DNA of 64,000 bases. Origin: Bacteroidales bacterium UBA5382 (lineage in GTDB: Bacteria; Bacteroidota; Bacteroidia; Bacteroidales; Dysgonomonadaceae). The notes beneath the pieces were generated by a model that was not told the DNA's origin, ran no database searches, and saw only the letters and a program-made list of their open reading frames with translations. This document shows, piece by piece, positions 53,221-61,928 of this stretch. The first letter of the stretch is position 1. Each line of letters starts with the position of its first letter. Both the position numbers and the translations under genes were made by a program. Location: contig DHOU01000041.1 of the NCBI GenBank assembly GCA_002409745.1, forward strand, positions 1-64,000, read 5' to 3'.

Positions 53221-54056
53221 TCGTCTATTTCTATTTCTTCATTAATAATAATTTTCCATTTTTTGCTTACATCGTAATCATTCGGTTTTGCGCCTTTCTT
53301 TACCACTTTCAAGGGGTATTTCCTGAACTTTACTCCGGCTTCTTTTACTTTCCTATACAATGTGTCGGCTACTTCCTTATAGCCAAGTACTTCATCTAAA
53401 ATGTAGCCTAACCGCTGAATAACGGCGGCATTGAAATAACCGAAAAAATCTTGCCCTACATTTTCGAAATTCATTACCTCCGCCAATTCATTCAATACTG
53501 TGGCAGCTCTATTGATTCCGCCGATTTCCTTAATATAGAGGATCAAATCCATTGCAGTCGACTCGACAGTGGAAACTTGAATATAGCCGTTTCTGGTAGT
53601 CATTTGCTTCAGGTAGGGTACCGGAATGTTTTTCTTTGCAATAAAATTTATTTTAACACCCTTTTTGACTTTACCTCGTAGGTTTGTTGAATCGGTCACA
53701 AGCGTAAATTCCTGCGGTTGCTGATGTGCGGCACCTTGCAAAGCTGCAGCGCTTAATAAACCGATATAATATTCCCGATTCAGGTATTTCATCAGCTGGT
53801 CGATGTACTCTATAGGCGGAACTACCCCCTTTAATCCGTATTCAGGGGGGATAATTACATAGAACCCATGCCATACGGACTGAATTATACCCTTCTTTAC
53901 CAATCGGTGCAACGCATTTCTGGTATTGGCCACACTCATGGAAGGAAATTGCTCGGCGACATCTTCTTGTGTAAAAATATTTTTTCCCATTTTGGGCAGA
54001 TTATCAACCCAATATCGAATTTTACTACCTTTTTTCATACTTGTTTTCGACTTCAT
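53217..54056 (-). CDS. AbiEi-like antitoxin / transcriptional repressor
   Basis: About 279 residues from MKSKTSMKKGSKIRY (54056; alternative MKKGSK at 54038). The N-terminal winged-helix has GKNIFTQEDVAEQFPSMS, NTRNALHRLVKKGIIQ and HGFYVIIPPEYGLKG; the C-terminus is the AbiEi effector-binding part (YIGLLSAAALQGAAHQQPQEF). It neutralises AbiEii and represses its own promoter. Two palindromic copies lie upstream of its start. Confidence 0.85.
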   Translation of the reverse strand: MKSKTSMKKGSKIRYWVDNLPKMGKNIFTQEDVAEQFPSMSVANTRNALHRLVKKGIIQSVWHGFYVIIPPEYGLKGVVPPIEYIDQLMKYLNREYYIGLLSAAALQGAAHQQPQEFTLVTDSTNLRGKVKKGVKINFIAKKNIPVPYLKQMTTRNGYIQVSTVESTAMDLILYIKEIGGINRAATVLNELAEVMNFENVGQDFFGYFNAAVIQRLGYILDEVLGYKEVADTLYRKVKEAGVKFRKYPLKVVKKGAKPNDYDVSKKWKIIINEEIEIDE

Positions 54057-54057
54057 A

Positions 54058-54101
54058 ACTGCAAAAATAATCATTTTTTGATGATAAACGCAGTTTTGCC
54101 G
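54058..54101. promoter_or_regulatory. AbiEi operator/promoter, proximal copy
   Basis: The repeat contains ACTGC, then TGATGAT and GCAGT in mirrored order, with a -7-like TATTTTTG (minus strand, 54069-54062). It lies just before the AbiEi start codon. A second copy sits about 97 bases away. Confidence 0.65.
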
Positions 54102-54152
54102 CAATTTATTTAAACTTAGATTTTAGAAAAGAACGACAAAACAACTTCATAA

Positions 54153-54191
54153 CTGCGAAAATCATCATATTTTGATGATAAATGCAGTCTT
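54153..54191. promoter_or_regulatory. AbiEi operator, distal copy
   Basis: CTGC, 5 bases, TCATCA, 5 bases, TGATGA, 5 bases, GCAG: a perfect palindrome. It is a near copy of the proximal one with the same flank CTTCATAACTGC, so the region including the start codon was probably duplicated. An ORF of 14 codons starts in the copy. Confidence 0.65.
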
Positions 54192-54250
54192 GGCGTAAAG
54201 TGAAATATAAATTCGACAATGCTCTCTATTTATTTTATTACCGACTTCAA

Positions 54251-54332
54251 CGCCACAAGCTGCCATATCGACGCCACAAGCTGCCACGCTCCGGAAACAT
54301 AGCTTCGGGGCGTTTCCGTCTTCCTACTTTCG
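54251..54332 (+). promoter_or_regulatory. mobC promoter with shared conjugation operator
   Basis: Two perfect copies of CGCCACAAGCTGCCA (54251-54265 and 54272-54286), 21 bases apart. A -7-like TACTTTCG (54325-54332) starts 38 bases after the second. GGAAAC/GTTTCC flanks lie between. mobC starts 40 bases downstream. Confidence 0.75.
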
Positions 54333-54372
54333 CATCTCAATCCATTGTCAAACAATTAAAAACAAATTGATT

Positions 54373-56382
54373 ATGCAGCAGGAAGATGATTTGAGAGGCC
54401 TGGCAAAAGTCATGGACTTTATGCGGGCGTTAAGTATTCTGTTCGTCGTGATAAACGTCTATTGGTTCTGTTACGGCGCCATCAAAGAGTGGGGCATTAA
54501 TATCGGCGTGGTCGATAAAATCCTGCTCAATTTCAACCGCACTGCCAGATTGTTTACCTCAATCCTGTGGACTAAAATTTTTGCCGTCGTTTTTCTTGCC
54601 CTGTCCTGCTTAGGGACAAAGGGCGTGAAAAACGAGAAAATAACCTGGAATAAAATATATGTCTGCCTGATTTTCGGGTTTGTTTTCTTCTTTCTGAATT
54701 GGTGGCTACTGGTCTTGCCGTTCCCGCTGGAAGCCAACGCCGGATTTTACATTTTTACGATGACCGTCGGTTATATCCTGCTGCTCATGGCGGGTATATG
54801 GATGTCGCGCCTGCTGAAAAGCAATCTCATGGACGACGTGTTTAATACGGAGAACGAAAGTTTTATGCAGGAAACCCGCTTGCTGGTAAACGAGTATTCC
54901 GTCAATCTCCCTACACGTTTTTGGTTTAAGAAAAAGATGTGGAAAGGCTGGATAAATGTAGTCAATCCGTTTAGGGCAGCGATAGTGTTAGGCACTCCCG
55001 GTTCCGGGAAATCATACGCCGTAGTAAACCAATTCATCAAACAACAGATTGAAAAGGGATTTTCGATGTATATGTACGACTTCAAATTCCCTGACCTTTC
55101 CACGATTGCCTATAACCACCTGCTGAACAACCGCGAGGGTTATGCCAAAGTCCCGACGTTTTACGTGATTAATTTCGACGACCCGTCCCGTTCGCACCGC
55201 TGCAATCCGATTAATCCCTCATTCATGGATGATATCTCGGACGCCTACGAATCGGCGTACACGATAATGCTCAACTTGAACAAGACCTGGGTACTAAAGC
55301 AAGGGGACTTTTTTGTGGAATCACCTATCATTTTGTTTGCCGCAATTATATGGTACTTGCGCATCTATCAGGATGGGAAATACTGTACGTTCCCTCATGC
55401 GATAGAGTTTTTGAACAAGCGATATGAAGATATTTTTCCGATTCTGACCTCTTATCCCGAATTGGAAAACTACTTGTCGCCATTCATGGACGCATGGCTC
55501 GGAGGCGCTGCTGATCAGCTGATGGGGCAGATTGCATCGGCTAAAATCCCGCTCTCCCGGATGATAAGCCCACAACTTTATTGGGTTATGAGTGGCGACG
55601 AATTTACTTTGGATATTAACAATCCTGACGACCCGAAGATTTTAGTAGTCGGCAATAATCCCGACCGGCAAAATATATACGGTGCGGCTTTGGGATTGTA
55701 TAATTCCCGCATTGTGAAACTCATTAACAAGAAAGGCCAGCTAAAAAGTTCGGTTGTAATTGACGAGTTGCCGACTATTTACTTCAAAGGGCTGGATAAC
55801 CTGATAGCCACCGCCCGAAGCAATAAGGTGGCCGTATTGCTCGGTTTTCAGGACTTTTCGCAGCTAAAGCGTGACTATGGCGACAAAGAGGCTGCCGTCG
55901 TGATGAATACTGTCGGTAATATCTTTTCCGGGCAGGTGGTCGGCGATACGGCCAAGACCCTTTCGGATCGCTTTGGGAAGGTATTGCAGAAACGACAATC
56001 CATGACCATTAACCGGAACGATAAGTCCACTTCGATAAATACCCAAATGGATAGCCTGATACCCCCTTCGAAGATTTCCAATTTGACGCAGGGTATGTTC
56101 GTGGGAGCCGTAGCAGACAACTTCGACGAGCGGATAGAACAGAAAATTTTCCATTGTGAAATTGTTGTCGATAACGAGCGGGTGGCCGCCGAAACCAAAG
56201 CATACCGCAAAATACCGATTATCTCCAACTTTATAGATGAAAACGGCGTGGATCGCATGAAAGAAATGATACAGGAAAATTATAACCGCATCAAAGCCGA
56301 AGCCAAACAAATCGTTGCCGATGAGTTGGAACGGATTCGCAACGATGAAACCCTTTGCCACCTGTTGCCGAAGCAAGAATAA
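54373..56382 (+). CDS. mobC: Type IV coupling protein MobC
   Basis: From MQQEDDLRGLAKVMD (54373), 669 residues. The N-terminus has several membrane spans (FMRALSILFVVINVYWF, VYFVCLIFGFVFFFLNWWLLV-like). The Walker A is VLGTPGSGKSYAVVN near residue 211 and Walker B VVIDELPTIYFKGLD. It is the VirD4/TraG-type coupling protein that brings the relaxosome to the mating channel. It starts 40 bases after a shared operator and promoter. Confidence 0.9.
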   Translation: MQQEDDLRGLAKVMDFMRALSILFVVINVYWFCYGAIKEWGINIGVVDKILLNFNRTARLFTSILWTKIFAVVFLALSCLGTKGVKNEKITWNKIYVCLIFGFVFFFLNWWLLVLPFPLEANAGFYIFTMTVGYILLLMAGIWMSRLLKSNLMDDVFNTENESFMQETRLLVNEYSVNLPTRFWFKKKMWKGWINVVNPFRAAIVLGTPGSGKSYAVVNQFIKQQIEKGFSMYMYDFKFPDLSTIAYNHLLNNREGYAKVPTFYVINFDDPSRSHRCNPINPSFMDDISDAYESAYTIMLNLNKTWVLKQGDFFVESPIILFAAIIWYLRIYQDGKYCTFPHAIEFLNKRYEDIFPILTSYPELENYLSPFMDAWLGGAADQLMGQIASAKIPLSRMISPQLYWVMSGDEFTLDINNPDDPKILVVGNNPDRQNIYGAALGLYNSRIVKLINKKGQLKSSVVIDELPTIYFKGLDNLIATARSNKVAVLLGFQDFSQLKRDYGDKEAAVVMNTVGNIFSGQVVGDTAKTLSDRFGKVLQKRQSMTINRNDKSTSINTQMDSLIPPSKISNLTQGMFVGAVADNFDERIEQKIFHCEIVVDNERVAAETKAYRKIPIISNFIDENGVDRMKEMIQENYNRIKAEAKQIVADELERIRNDETLCHLLPKQE

Positions 56383-56432
56383 CAACAACAGCATAATAGC
56401 ATAACAAATTGTAAATCAGTTATACGAAAAGA

Positions 56433-56471
56433 AAAATCCTGCGCCCGTCAAAATTCCCGGTGCAGGATTTT
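56433..56471. terminator. Bidirectional terminator
   Basis: AAAATCCTGC (56433-56442) pairs with GCAGGATTTT (56462-56471) in a 10-bp stem that extends inward (GCC/GGT), flanked by T-tracts on both sides. It ends mobC and the leftward flavin reductase gene. Confidence 0.85.
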
Positions 56472-56497
56472 GTTTTTCCAGAAAATCAGATTATCCA

Positions 56498-57040
56498 TCA
56501 TACTCCGGGCGGAAGTTTGTCACCCATTCTTTCCCGGCGTTCGAATATTTCGCCATCGGCGATAAACGTACCGTCACCACGGGCGTGCAATATGCGTTTA
56601 TCCTTATGGCTTTCGTTTATCCACGCCTTAACCCCGTCCAGTACGAAAATATTGTGTCGTTTGATATGATCCGCCACGCGGCATTCTATGTTCACATAAC
56701 ATTCCTTAATCAGCGGGGCGCTGATCTGCGAGGCCGGAAGCGGCGTAAGGCCAAACCGGGCGAATTTGTCCGTCTCCCTGCCCGTTGTAGTTCCCACGTC
56801 AAGGATCGTGTCCACGAGATCGGCAGTGGCAATCCCGATAACACACTCCCCGCTTTTCACCAGCGCTTCGTATGAGTAGTTCCACGATCCGGTACATAGC
56901 GCGAACCTCGGCGTAAAATCCATGACCATTGTCCAGGATATGGTCATTATGTTATGCTTCCCTTCGTGGGAAGTGGTTATCATCGTTACCGGCCCCGGCT
57001 CAATGAGCATAAAGGCTTTCTGTAATTCGAGTTCTTTCAT
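56498..57040 (-). CDS. Flavin reductase-family protein
   Basis: The 180-residue product has the flavin-reductase-like (FMN-binding split barrel) signatures PGPVTMITTSHEGKHNIMT, SWNYSYEALVKSGECVIGI and the C-terminal part ILHARGDGTFIADGE. Members reduce FMN or bind it in oxidoreductases. It starts 4 bases after a B-box membrane protein gene with which it probably shares an operon. Cargo of the element, role unknown. Confidence 0.85.
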   Translation of the reverse strand: MKELELQKAFMLIEPGPVTMITTSHEGKHNIMTISWTMVMDFTPRFALCTGSWNYSYEALVKSGECVIGIATADLVDTILDVGTTTGRETDKFARFGLTPLPASQISAPLIKECYVNIECRVADHIKRHNIFVLDGVKAWINESHKDKRILHARGDGTFIADGEIFERRERMGDKLPPGV

Positions 57041-57044
57041 CGGG

Positions 57045-57521
57045 TCACGCTTTTATTTTCTGTAAGGCAATCAACTGCAATATATTCCTGACCGTTCTTA
57101 CCGGCAACATAACAAGCCCGATGCAAAGAGACAAACACAGTTTTATCATAAAATAGAGCAGCCAGCCGATGATCGGCAGGAACAGGAAAACCCGCGGGGT
57201 GATGCTTGTCAATGTTTTCCAGCCGGGAACAATCCCCGAAAAGATATAAGAGAATATTACATACGACAGTACGCTATGTACAAGTGGATAGGAATGTCCA
57301 GCATCCGTCCACCGGGTAAACAGTACGCCAAGCAAAATTCCTAAACCGAACGTGAGGAATATTTCTTTGACGATCCTGCCTTTTTCCGCATTGATTCGCT
57401 TCCTGTTACATGTACTACATATGGGTATGGAATAAGCGGAAGCGCAATCGGCGCACAGTCCTTTGCCGCAATCCGGACATTGCGCTACCGCAGGCTGAAT
57501 GGGATGTTCATAGCAATTCAT
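57045..57521 (-). CDS. B-box zinc-binding membrane protein
   Basis: The 158-residue product begins with a B-box-like Zn motif (CYEHPIQPAVAQCPDCGKGLC, ADCASAYSIPICSTC), then helical membrane spans: EIFLTFGLGILLGVLFT, SVLSYVIFSYIFSGIV, FLFLPIIGWLLYFMIKLCL. It resembles predicted B-box-containing integral membrane proteins. It is probably co-transcribed with the flavin reductase gene. Own promoter with TATATTTG at 57562-57555. Confidence 0.75.
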   Translation of the reverse strand: MNCYEHPIQPAVAQCPDCGKGLCADCASAYSIPICSTCNRKRINAEKGRIVKEIFLTFGLGILLGVLFTRWTDAGHSYPLVHSVLSYVIFSYIFSGIVPGWKTLTSITPRVFLFLPIIGWLLYFMIKLCLSLCIGLVMLPVRTVRNILQLIALQKIKA

Positions 57522-57554
57522 ATCTGTATCCGATTAAAACCCGGTTTTATCATG

Positions 57555-57562
57555 CAAATATA
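57555..57562 (-). promoter_or_regulatory. -7 box of the B-box gene operon
   Basis: TATATTTG on the minus strand, 33 bases before the start of the B-box gene at 57521. A 7-bp inverted ATTTGCC/GGCAAAT (57576-57600) follows it upstream. Confidence 0.55.
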
Positions 57563-57625
57563 ACCATATTCAGGCATTTGCCCGCTGTCCGGCGGCAAAT
57601 ATTTTGCTGTATTTTCCGACTTCAA

Positions 57626-57707
57626 CGCCACATACGTCCAAATCGGCGCCACAAGCTGCCAACAACTGAAAACACCCCTGTTTTTCAACTGTTTACACAT
57701 ACCTTCG
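57626..57707 (+). promoter_or_regulatory. DUF4099-gene promoter with shared conjugation operator
   Basis: CGCCACATACGTCCA (57626-57640) and a perfect CGCCACAAGCTGCCA (57647-57661), 21 bases apart. TACCTTCG at 57700-57707 is 38 bases after the second copy. Matches the layout before mobC and traA. Confidence 0.75.
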
Positions 57708-57748
57708 TTCCGCATTAATAGTGATGCGGAATTAAAAAATCTTTTTTT

Positions 57749-59632
57749 ATGGACGAAAGTAAATTGAAAGACCAAAACATTTTATTGGTCAAAGAAAAAG
57801 GCAGCGATGAACTGAAAGCTGTCGCGGGTATTGGTAAAAACGGAAAGTTGGAAACGGTGGAAGCCAAAGCGGAAAATGCCTCCCGTTTTCTGATGTTCGA
57901 CCGCAACAACGGGAATGAGTTGGCAGGCATTATGTCCGACTTCAACCGGAAGGCGGGCAACCCGAAAGATTTTCAACTTTTCCAGGTGCATTATGGGAAG
58001 TTTGAGAAACTAAAGGAAGGTTTGGAAGAAGTGTTATCCCTTCCGAACAATGCCGAAGGCAAGGAATTGCTGAAAAAGTATGAGGTCAATCCGAAAGATT
58101 TTGCCGCAAAACAAGCGGAGGAAGACCCGAAAGTCCTTTTGACACAGGGCGAAGACGGCAAACTGAAAGCCATTGCGGGAGAAGGTAAGGACGGGAAGCT
58201 GAAAACCGTCGATCCCACGAAAGAGAATGCCGGCGACTTTCTCAAAATCGACACGCGCGGCAATGCGTTGGAAAATTTCTTCAAGAAGTTTTCCGAACAA
58301 CTTAAAAACCCCTCTCATACGGGTATCTACGCCGTGAGCGCCAATGCCGTCGATAAGATAGCGGCGTTCATGGACAAAATCATTAAGATCGACCCTGCCG
58401 ACAAGGTACTCGACCCGTACCGCGTAACACCGGAGGGAAAGATGCAGGAACAGGCTCAGGGCAGGTACCAGCCGCTCGACCTGAACAAACTGGACTGGAA
58501 AGAGGCCGACAAGCTCGGACTTTCCGGGCAGTCGTTGCAGGACGCCCTCAAAGCCATGTCCTACGGACACAAGTCGCCCGGACTGATCGAGGTGCGCATG
58601 GAAATAGACGGCAAGGAGTTGCAGGCCAAAGCCCGCCTGTCGTTTGAACAGCAGCCCGACGGCACAATCAAAATCCATACACATCCTTTCCAGGAAAAGC
58701 CCGATTTTGAAAAACCGTTTATGGGTGTCCTGTTCACCCCCGACGAGCAAAAACAACTCACCACTACCGGACACGGCGGGCGTGTCTTTGAGTTGGAAAT
58801 GACACCCGGTGGCGAAAAAGTGCCGGCGCTCGTTTCATTAGATAAGATCACCAACCGTGTCGAAGCCGTTCCGCTTTCCGAAATACAGATCCCGAAAGTG
58901 CTGAAAGGCGTTGAACTTTCGGAAAAGCAACAGGAGGAATTAAAGAATGGCCAAGGAGTGCTGGTCGAAAACATGGACAAGAAGCAACGCCCCGGCGAAG
59001 AACCCGGCGGCAAGATTACACGTATTGTCCAGTACAACGCCGTGAATAAAAATTTCGACTTCCTGTTTACCCCCGAACAGCGGCAGCAGCGCCAACAGGA
59101 ACGGGCAGCCAAAGCGGAACAGGACAATAACCAACCGCTCAAACCCCGCAAGGTGGACAATGTGTGGATACGCCCCGTGCAGGGCGGCGTTGAATTGAGC
59201 CGCGAACAGTTCAAAGAGCTGCTGAACAATAAGCCGGTCTTTGTGGAGGGCATGATCGACCAGACCAAACTGGCCAAACAGGAACAGGGAGCGCAGCAGA
59301 CCGAAGCCACCGACAAAAAAGGGCAGAAGTACAACGCATGGGTATGGCCCGATCAGGATGCCGGGCGCATCCGCCACACCGGCCTGCCACCCGACCAATG
59401 GAAAGAGGCGCAGGCCAAAAAGCAGGCGCAACCCGCCGAGGGCTTCAAGACACAGGTTGCCGTCAACAACGAGGGCAAGACCAACGAGGCGACCAAGCAA
59501 TCGGCCGAGCCGCTAAAGAAAGGGCAGACGCAGCCGACCGAAAAGCAAGCGGAGAAAAAAGAGCAAAAGCAACAACAGGAGCAACGCCAGTCCCCGGCCA
59601 AGCCTAAGAAAAGGACGGGGCATAAGTTGTAA
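57749..59632 (+). CDS. DUF4099/DUF3945-like ICE protein
   Basis: The 627-residue hydrophilic product has an internal duplication: segments such as VLLTQGEDGKLKAIAGEGKD and ILLVKEKGSDELKAVAGIGK in the first 150 residues, with EVNPKDFAAKQ. The middle resembles DUF3945 (GVELSEKQQEELKNGQGVLVE and GVELSREQFKELLNNKPVFVE). The C-terminal 100 residues are Lys/Gln-rich low complexity. Such proteins are typical neighbours of topB in CTnDOT-type elements. Role unknown. Confidence 0.75.
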   Translation: MDESKLKDQNILLVKEKGSDELKAVAGIGKNGKLETVEAKAENASRFLMFDRNNGNELAGIMSDFNRKAGNPKDFQLFQVHYGKFEKLKEGLEEVLSLPNNAEGKELLKKYEVNPKDFAAKQAEEDPKVLLTQGEDGKLKAIAGEGKDGKLKTVDPTKENAGDFLKIDTRGNALENFFKKFSEQLKNPSHTGIYAVSANAVDKIAAFMDKIIKIDPADKVLDPYRVTPEGKMQEQAQGRYQPLDLNKLDWKEADKLGLSGQSLQDALKAMSYGHKSPGLIEVRMEIDGKELQAKARLSFEQQPDGTIKIHTHPFQEKPDFEKPFMGVLFTPDEQKQLTTTGHGGRVFELEMTPGGEKVPALVSLDKITNRVEAVPLSEIQIPKVLKGVELSEKQQEELKNGQGVLVENMDKKQRPGEEPGGKITRIVQYNAVNKNFDFLFTPEQRQQRQQERAAKAEQDNNQPLKPRKVDNVWIRPVQGGVELSREQFKELLNNKPVFVEGMIDQTKLAKQEQGAQQTEATDKKGQKYNAWVWPDQDAGRIRHTGLPPDQWKEAQAKKQAQPAEGFKTQVAVNNEGKTNEATKQSAEPLKKGQTQPTEKQAEKKEQKQQQEQRQSPAKPKKRTGHKL

Positions 59633-59644
59633 ACATCTTTTTCA

Positions 59645-59659
59645 ACCACTAAAAAAATC
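59645..59659 (+). promoter_or_regulatory. Conserved start-proximal motif before topB
   Basis: ACCACTAAAAAAATC lies 5 bases before the topB ATG (59665). The same sequence occurs before traN, DUF3876, DUF3408, mobA and the DUF1896 gene. Confidence 0.6.
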
Positions 59660-59664
59660 AGTAT

Positions 59665-61776
59665 ATGCAAGTTTGTATAGCAGAAAAACCGAGTGTGGCT
59701 AAAAGTATAGCCGCCATACTCGGCGCAACCCATAAAAAAGACGGCTATATGCAAGGTAACGGCTGGGCTGTTACCTGGGCATTCGGCCACCTGGTCGGGC
59801 TGGCAATGCCCGAAGCCTACGGGATTACGGGCTTCAGGCGCGAAAACCTGCCCATACTCCCGCAGGAGTTTACGCTGGTTCCCCGCCAGATCAAGGAGGG
59901 GAAAGAGTATAAAAACGATCCCCGCGTGATGAAGCAGCTTAACATCATCAAAGAGTTGTTTTCCAAAGCCGACGGCATTGTCGTTTGCATTGACGCCGGT
60001 CGTGAGGGCGAATTAATTCACCGCTATATATACTCTTACCTGCAATGTAATAAGCCCTGCCAAAGGTTGTGGATAAGTTCGCTGACCGACAAAGCGATCA
60101 AAGAAGGCTTCCAAAACCTGAAGCCGGGTAGCGATTACGACAACCTCTATTTGTCTGCCAAAGCCCGCAGTCAGGCTGATTACATCGTAGGAATTAATGC
60201 AAGCCAGGCATTGAGTATTGCCGCCGGGCACGGCGTATGGTCTTTAGGGCGTGTCCAGACCCCGACGCTGGCGATGATATGCAGCCGTTATCTGGAGAAC
60301 AGGGATTTCAAACCGCAAACGTATTTCCGCCTGAAACTACATACGGCAAAAGATGCTGCGTCATTCACCGTCCTTTCTGTGGACAAGTACGAAAGCCGTG
60401 CCGCAGCCGACGAAGCGCAGCAACAGGTGAAGGTTGCCGGAACCGTCCTTGTTACGGCTGTCGAAAAGAAAGAGGTGAAACAGGAACCGCCTTTGCTTTA
60501 CGACCTCACCACGCTTCAAAAGGAGGCCAACAGCAAGTACGGATTTTCTGCGGACAATACGCTGAACATCGCCCAAGCGTTGTATGAAGCTAAAGTTTTA
60601 AGCTATCCCCGCACCGGCTCCCGCTATATCTCCGCCGATGTGCTGGAGGAAATACCCCACCTGATCGCCACCTTGAAAAACCATCCCCGTTTCGGGAATT
60701 ATGCGTCGGGAATGGAAGGCATAGCCTTAAATACCCGCTGCGTGGACGACAAAAAAGTAACCGACCACCATGCCCTGATCATCACCGGAGATCCCGCGGA
60801 GGGATTGACCGGGGATGAACGTACCATCTACGATATGGTGGCGGGGCGTATGCTGGAGGCTTTTTCCAACCGTTGCATCAAAGAGAACACCACCGTTTCG
60901 CTGGACGCGGGCGGCGTACACTTTGCTGCAAAGGGCAGCGTCACGCTACTTCCCGGCTGGCGGTCTGTGTTCAACGCCACCGATGAAGAAGCGCAGGACG
61001 AGGATATAACCACGCTGCCCGCACTCGCCGAAGGCGATATACTTTCCGTCCCGGACACGGAAGTATTGGAAAAGCAAACCAAGCCCCGCCCGTTGCATAC
61101 CGAAGCCTCGTTGCTTGCGGCAATGGAAAGCGCGAATAAAGAGGTGGAAAATGAAGAAGAGCGGGAGGCGATGAAGGATGCCGGTATCGGTACGCCCGCC
61201 ACCCGCGCCGCCATCATTGAAACCCTCTTTGCAAGGGAATATATTGTACGCGAAAAGAAGTCACTCGTTCCCACCAACAAAGGGTTGGTCGTTTACCTGG
61301 CCGTTAAAGACAAAAAGATCGCTGACGTGGCGATGACCGGAGCCTGGGAACTTGCCCTGAACAAGATCGGCGCCGGAGAGATGGATGCCGCTACTTTCCA
61401 TCGTTCGATAGAGGTTTACGCCTCACAGATTACTACGGAATTGCTCGACATCCCGTTTGAGCAAACCGGCGAACGTCCCGGCTGTCCCTGCCCCAAATGC
61501 GGGAAGGGACAGGTCGTGTTTTACCCGAAGGTTGCCAAATGTAACAATGAGCATTGCGGGCTGACGGTATTCCGCGGCATTGCCAAAAAAGAGCTGACCG
61601 ATACGCAGCTTACCTCGCTTCTGACAAATGGCGCAACGCCTGTGATAAAAGGGTTTATAAGCAGCAAGACGGGCAAGACGTTCGAGGCCGCCGTCATATT
61701 CGATGCGGAATATAAGACCGTGTTCAGATTCCCTGAAAACAAAAAGGGCAACCGGAAAAAAGGTAAATGGAAGTAA
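59665..61776 (+). CDS. topB: DNA topoisomerase III (TopB)
   Basis: The 703-residue product has the type IA Toprim motifs (CIAEKPSVAKSIAAILG at the start, CIDAGREGELIHRYIY) and the active-site Tyr in LSYPRTGSRYIS near residue 312. A Zn-finger-like CPCPKCGKGQ and CNNEHCG at the end. It relaxes or decatenates single-stranded junctions. TopB genes are standard in Bacteroidetes ICEs. Start ATG at 59665 preceded by the conserved motif. Confidence 0.93.
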   Translation: MQVCIAEKPSVAKSIAAILGATHKKDGYMQGNGWAVTWAFGHLVGLAMPEAYGITGFRRENLPILPQEFTLVPRQIKEGKEYKNDPRVMKQLNIIKELFSKADGIVVCIDAGREGELIHRYIYSYLQCNKPCQRLWISSLTDKAIKEGFQNLKPGSDYDNLYLSAKARSQADYIVGINASQALSIAAGHGVWSLGRVQTPTLAMICSRYLENRDFKPQTYFRLKLHTAKDAASFTVLSVDKYESRAAADEAQQQVKVAGTVLVTAVEKKEVKQEPPLLYDLTTLQKEANSKYGFSADNTLNIAQALYEAKVLSYPRTGSRYISADVLEEIPHLIATLKNHPRFGNYASGMEGIALNTRCVDDKKVTDHHALIITGDPAEGLTGDERTIYDMVAGRMLEAFSNRCIKENTTVSLDAGGVHFAAKGSVTLLPGWRSVFNATDEEAQDEDITTLPALAEGDILSVPDTEVLEKQTKPRPLHTEASLLAAMESANKEVENEEEREAMKDAGIGTPATRAAIIETLFAREYIVREKKSLVPTNKGLVVYLAVKDKKIADVAMTGAWELALNKIGAGEMDAATFHRSIEVYASQITTELLDIPFEQTGERPGCPCPKCGKGQVVFYPKVAKCNNEHCGLTVFRGIAKKELTDTQLTSLLTNGATPVIKGFISSKTGKTFEAAVIFDAEYKTVFRFPENKKGNRKKGKWK

Positions 61777-61841
61777 TTCCGTATATTTGCCACTGAAAGA
61801 ATCTATGACTTGTTAATTAGGGATAATTGCTTGACATCGGA

Positions 61842-61919
61842 TTTTTTTAGTGGTGGCGTCCGGGGCAAGGCTTCGGACGCTTTTCCTTTCCCTCCCGTTT
61901 TTATTCACCACTAAAAAAA
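61842..61919. repeat. Inverted repeat of the ACTAAAAAAA motif around a terminator
   Basis: TTTTTTTAGTGGTG (61842-61855) and CACCACTAAAAAAA (61906-61919) form a perfect 14-bp inverted repeat. It encloses GCGTCCG/CGGACGC (61856-61880), followed by TTTTCC, a terminator-like hairpin after topB. Confidence 0.75.
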
Positions 61920-61928
61920 TTAAAAAAG

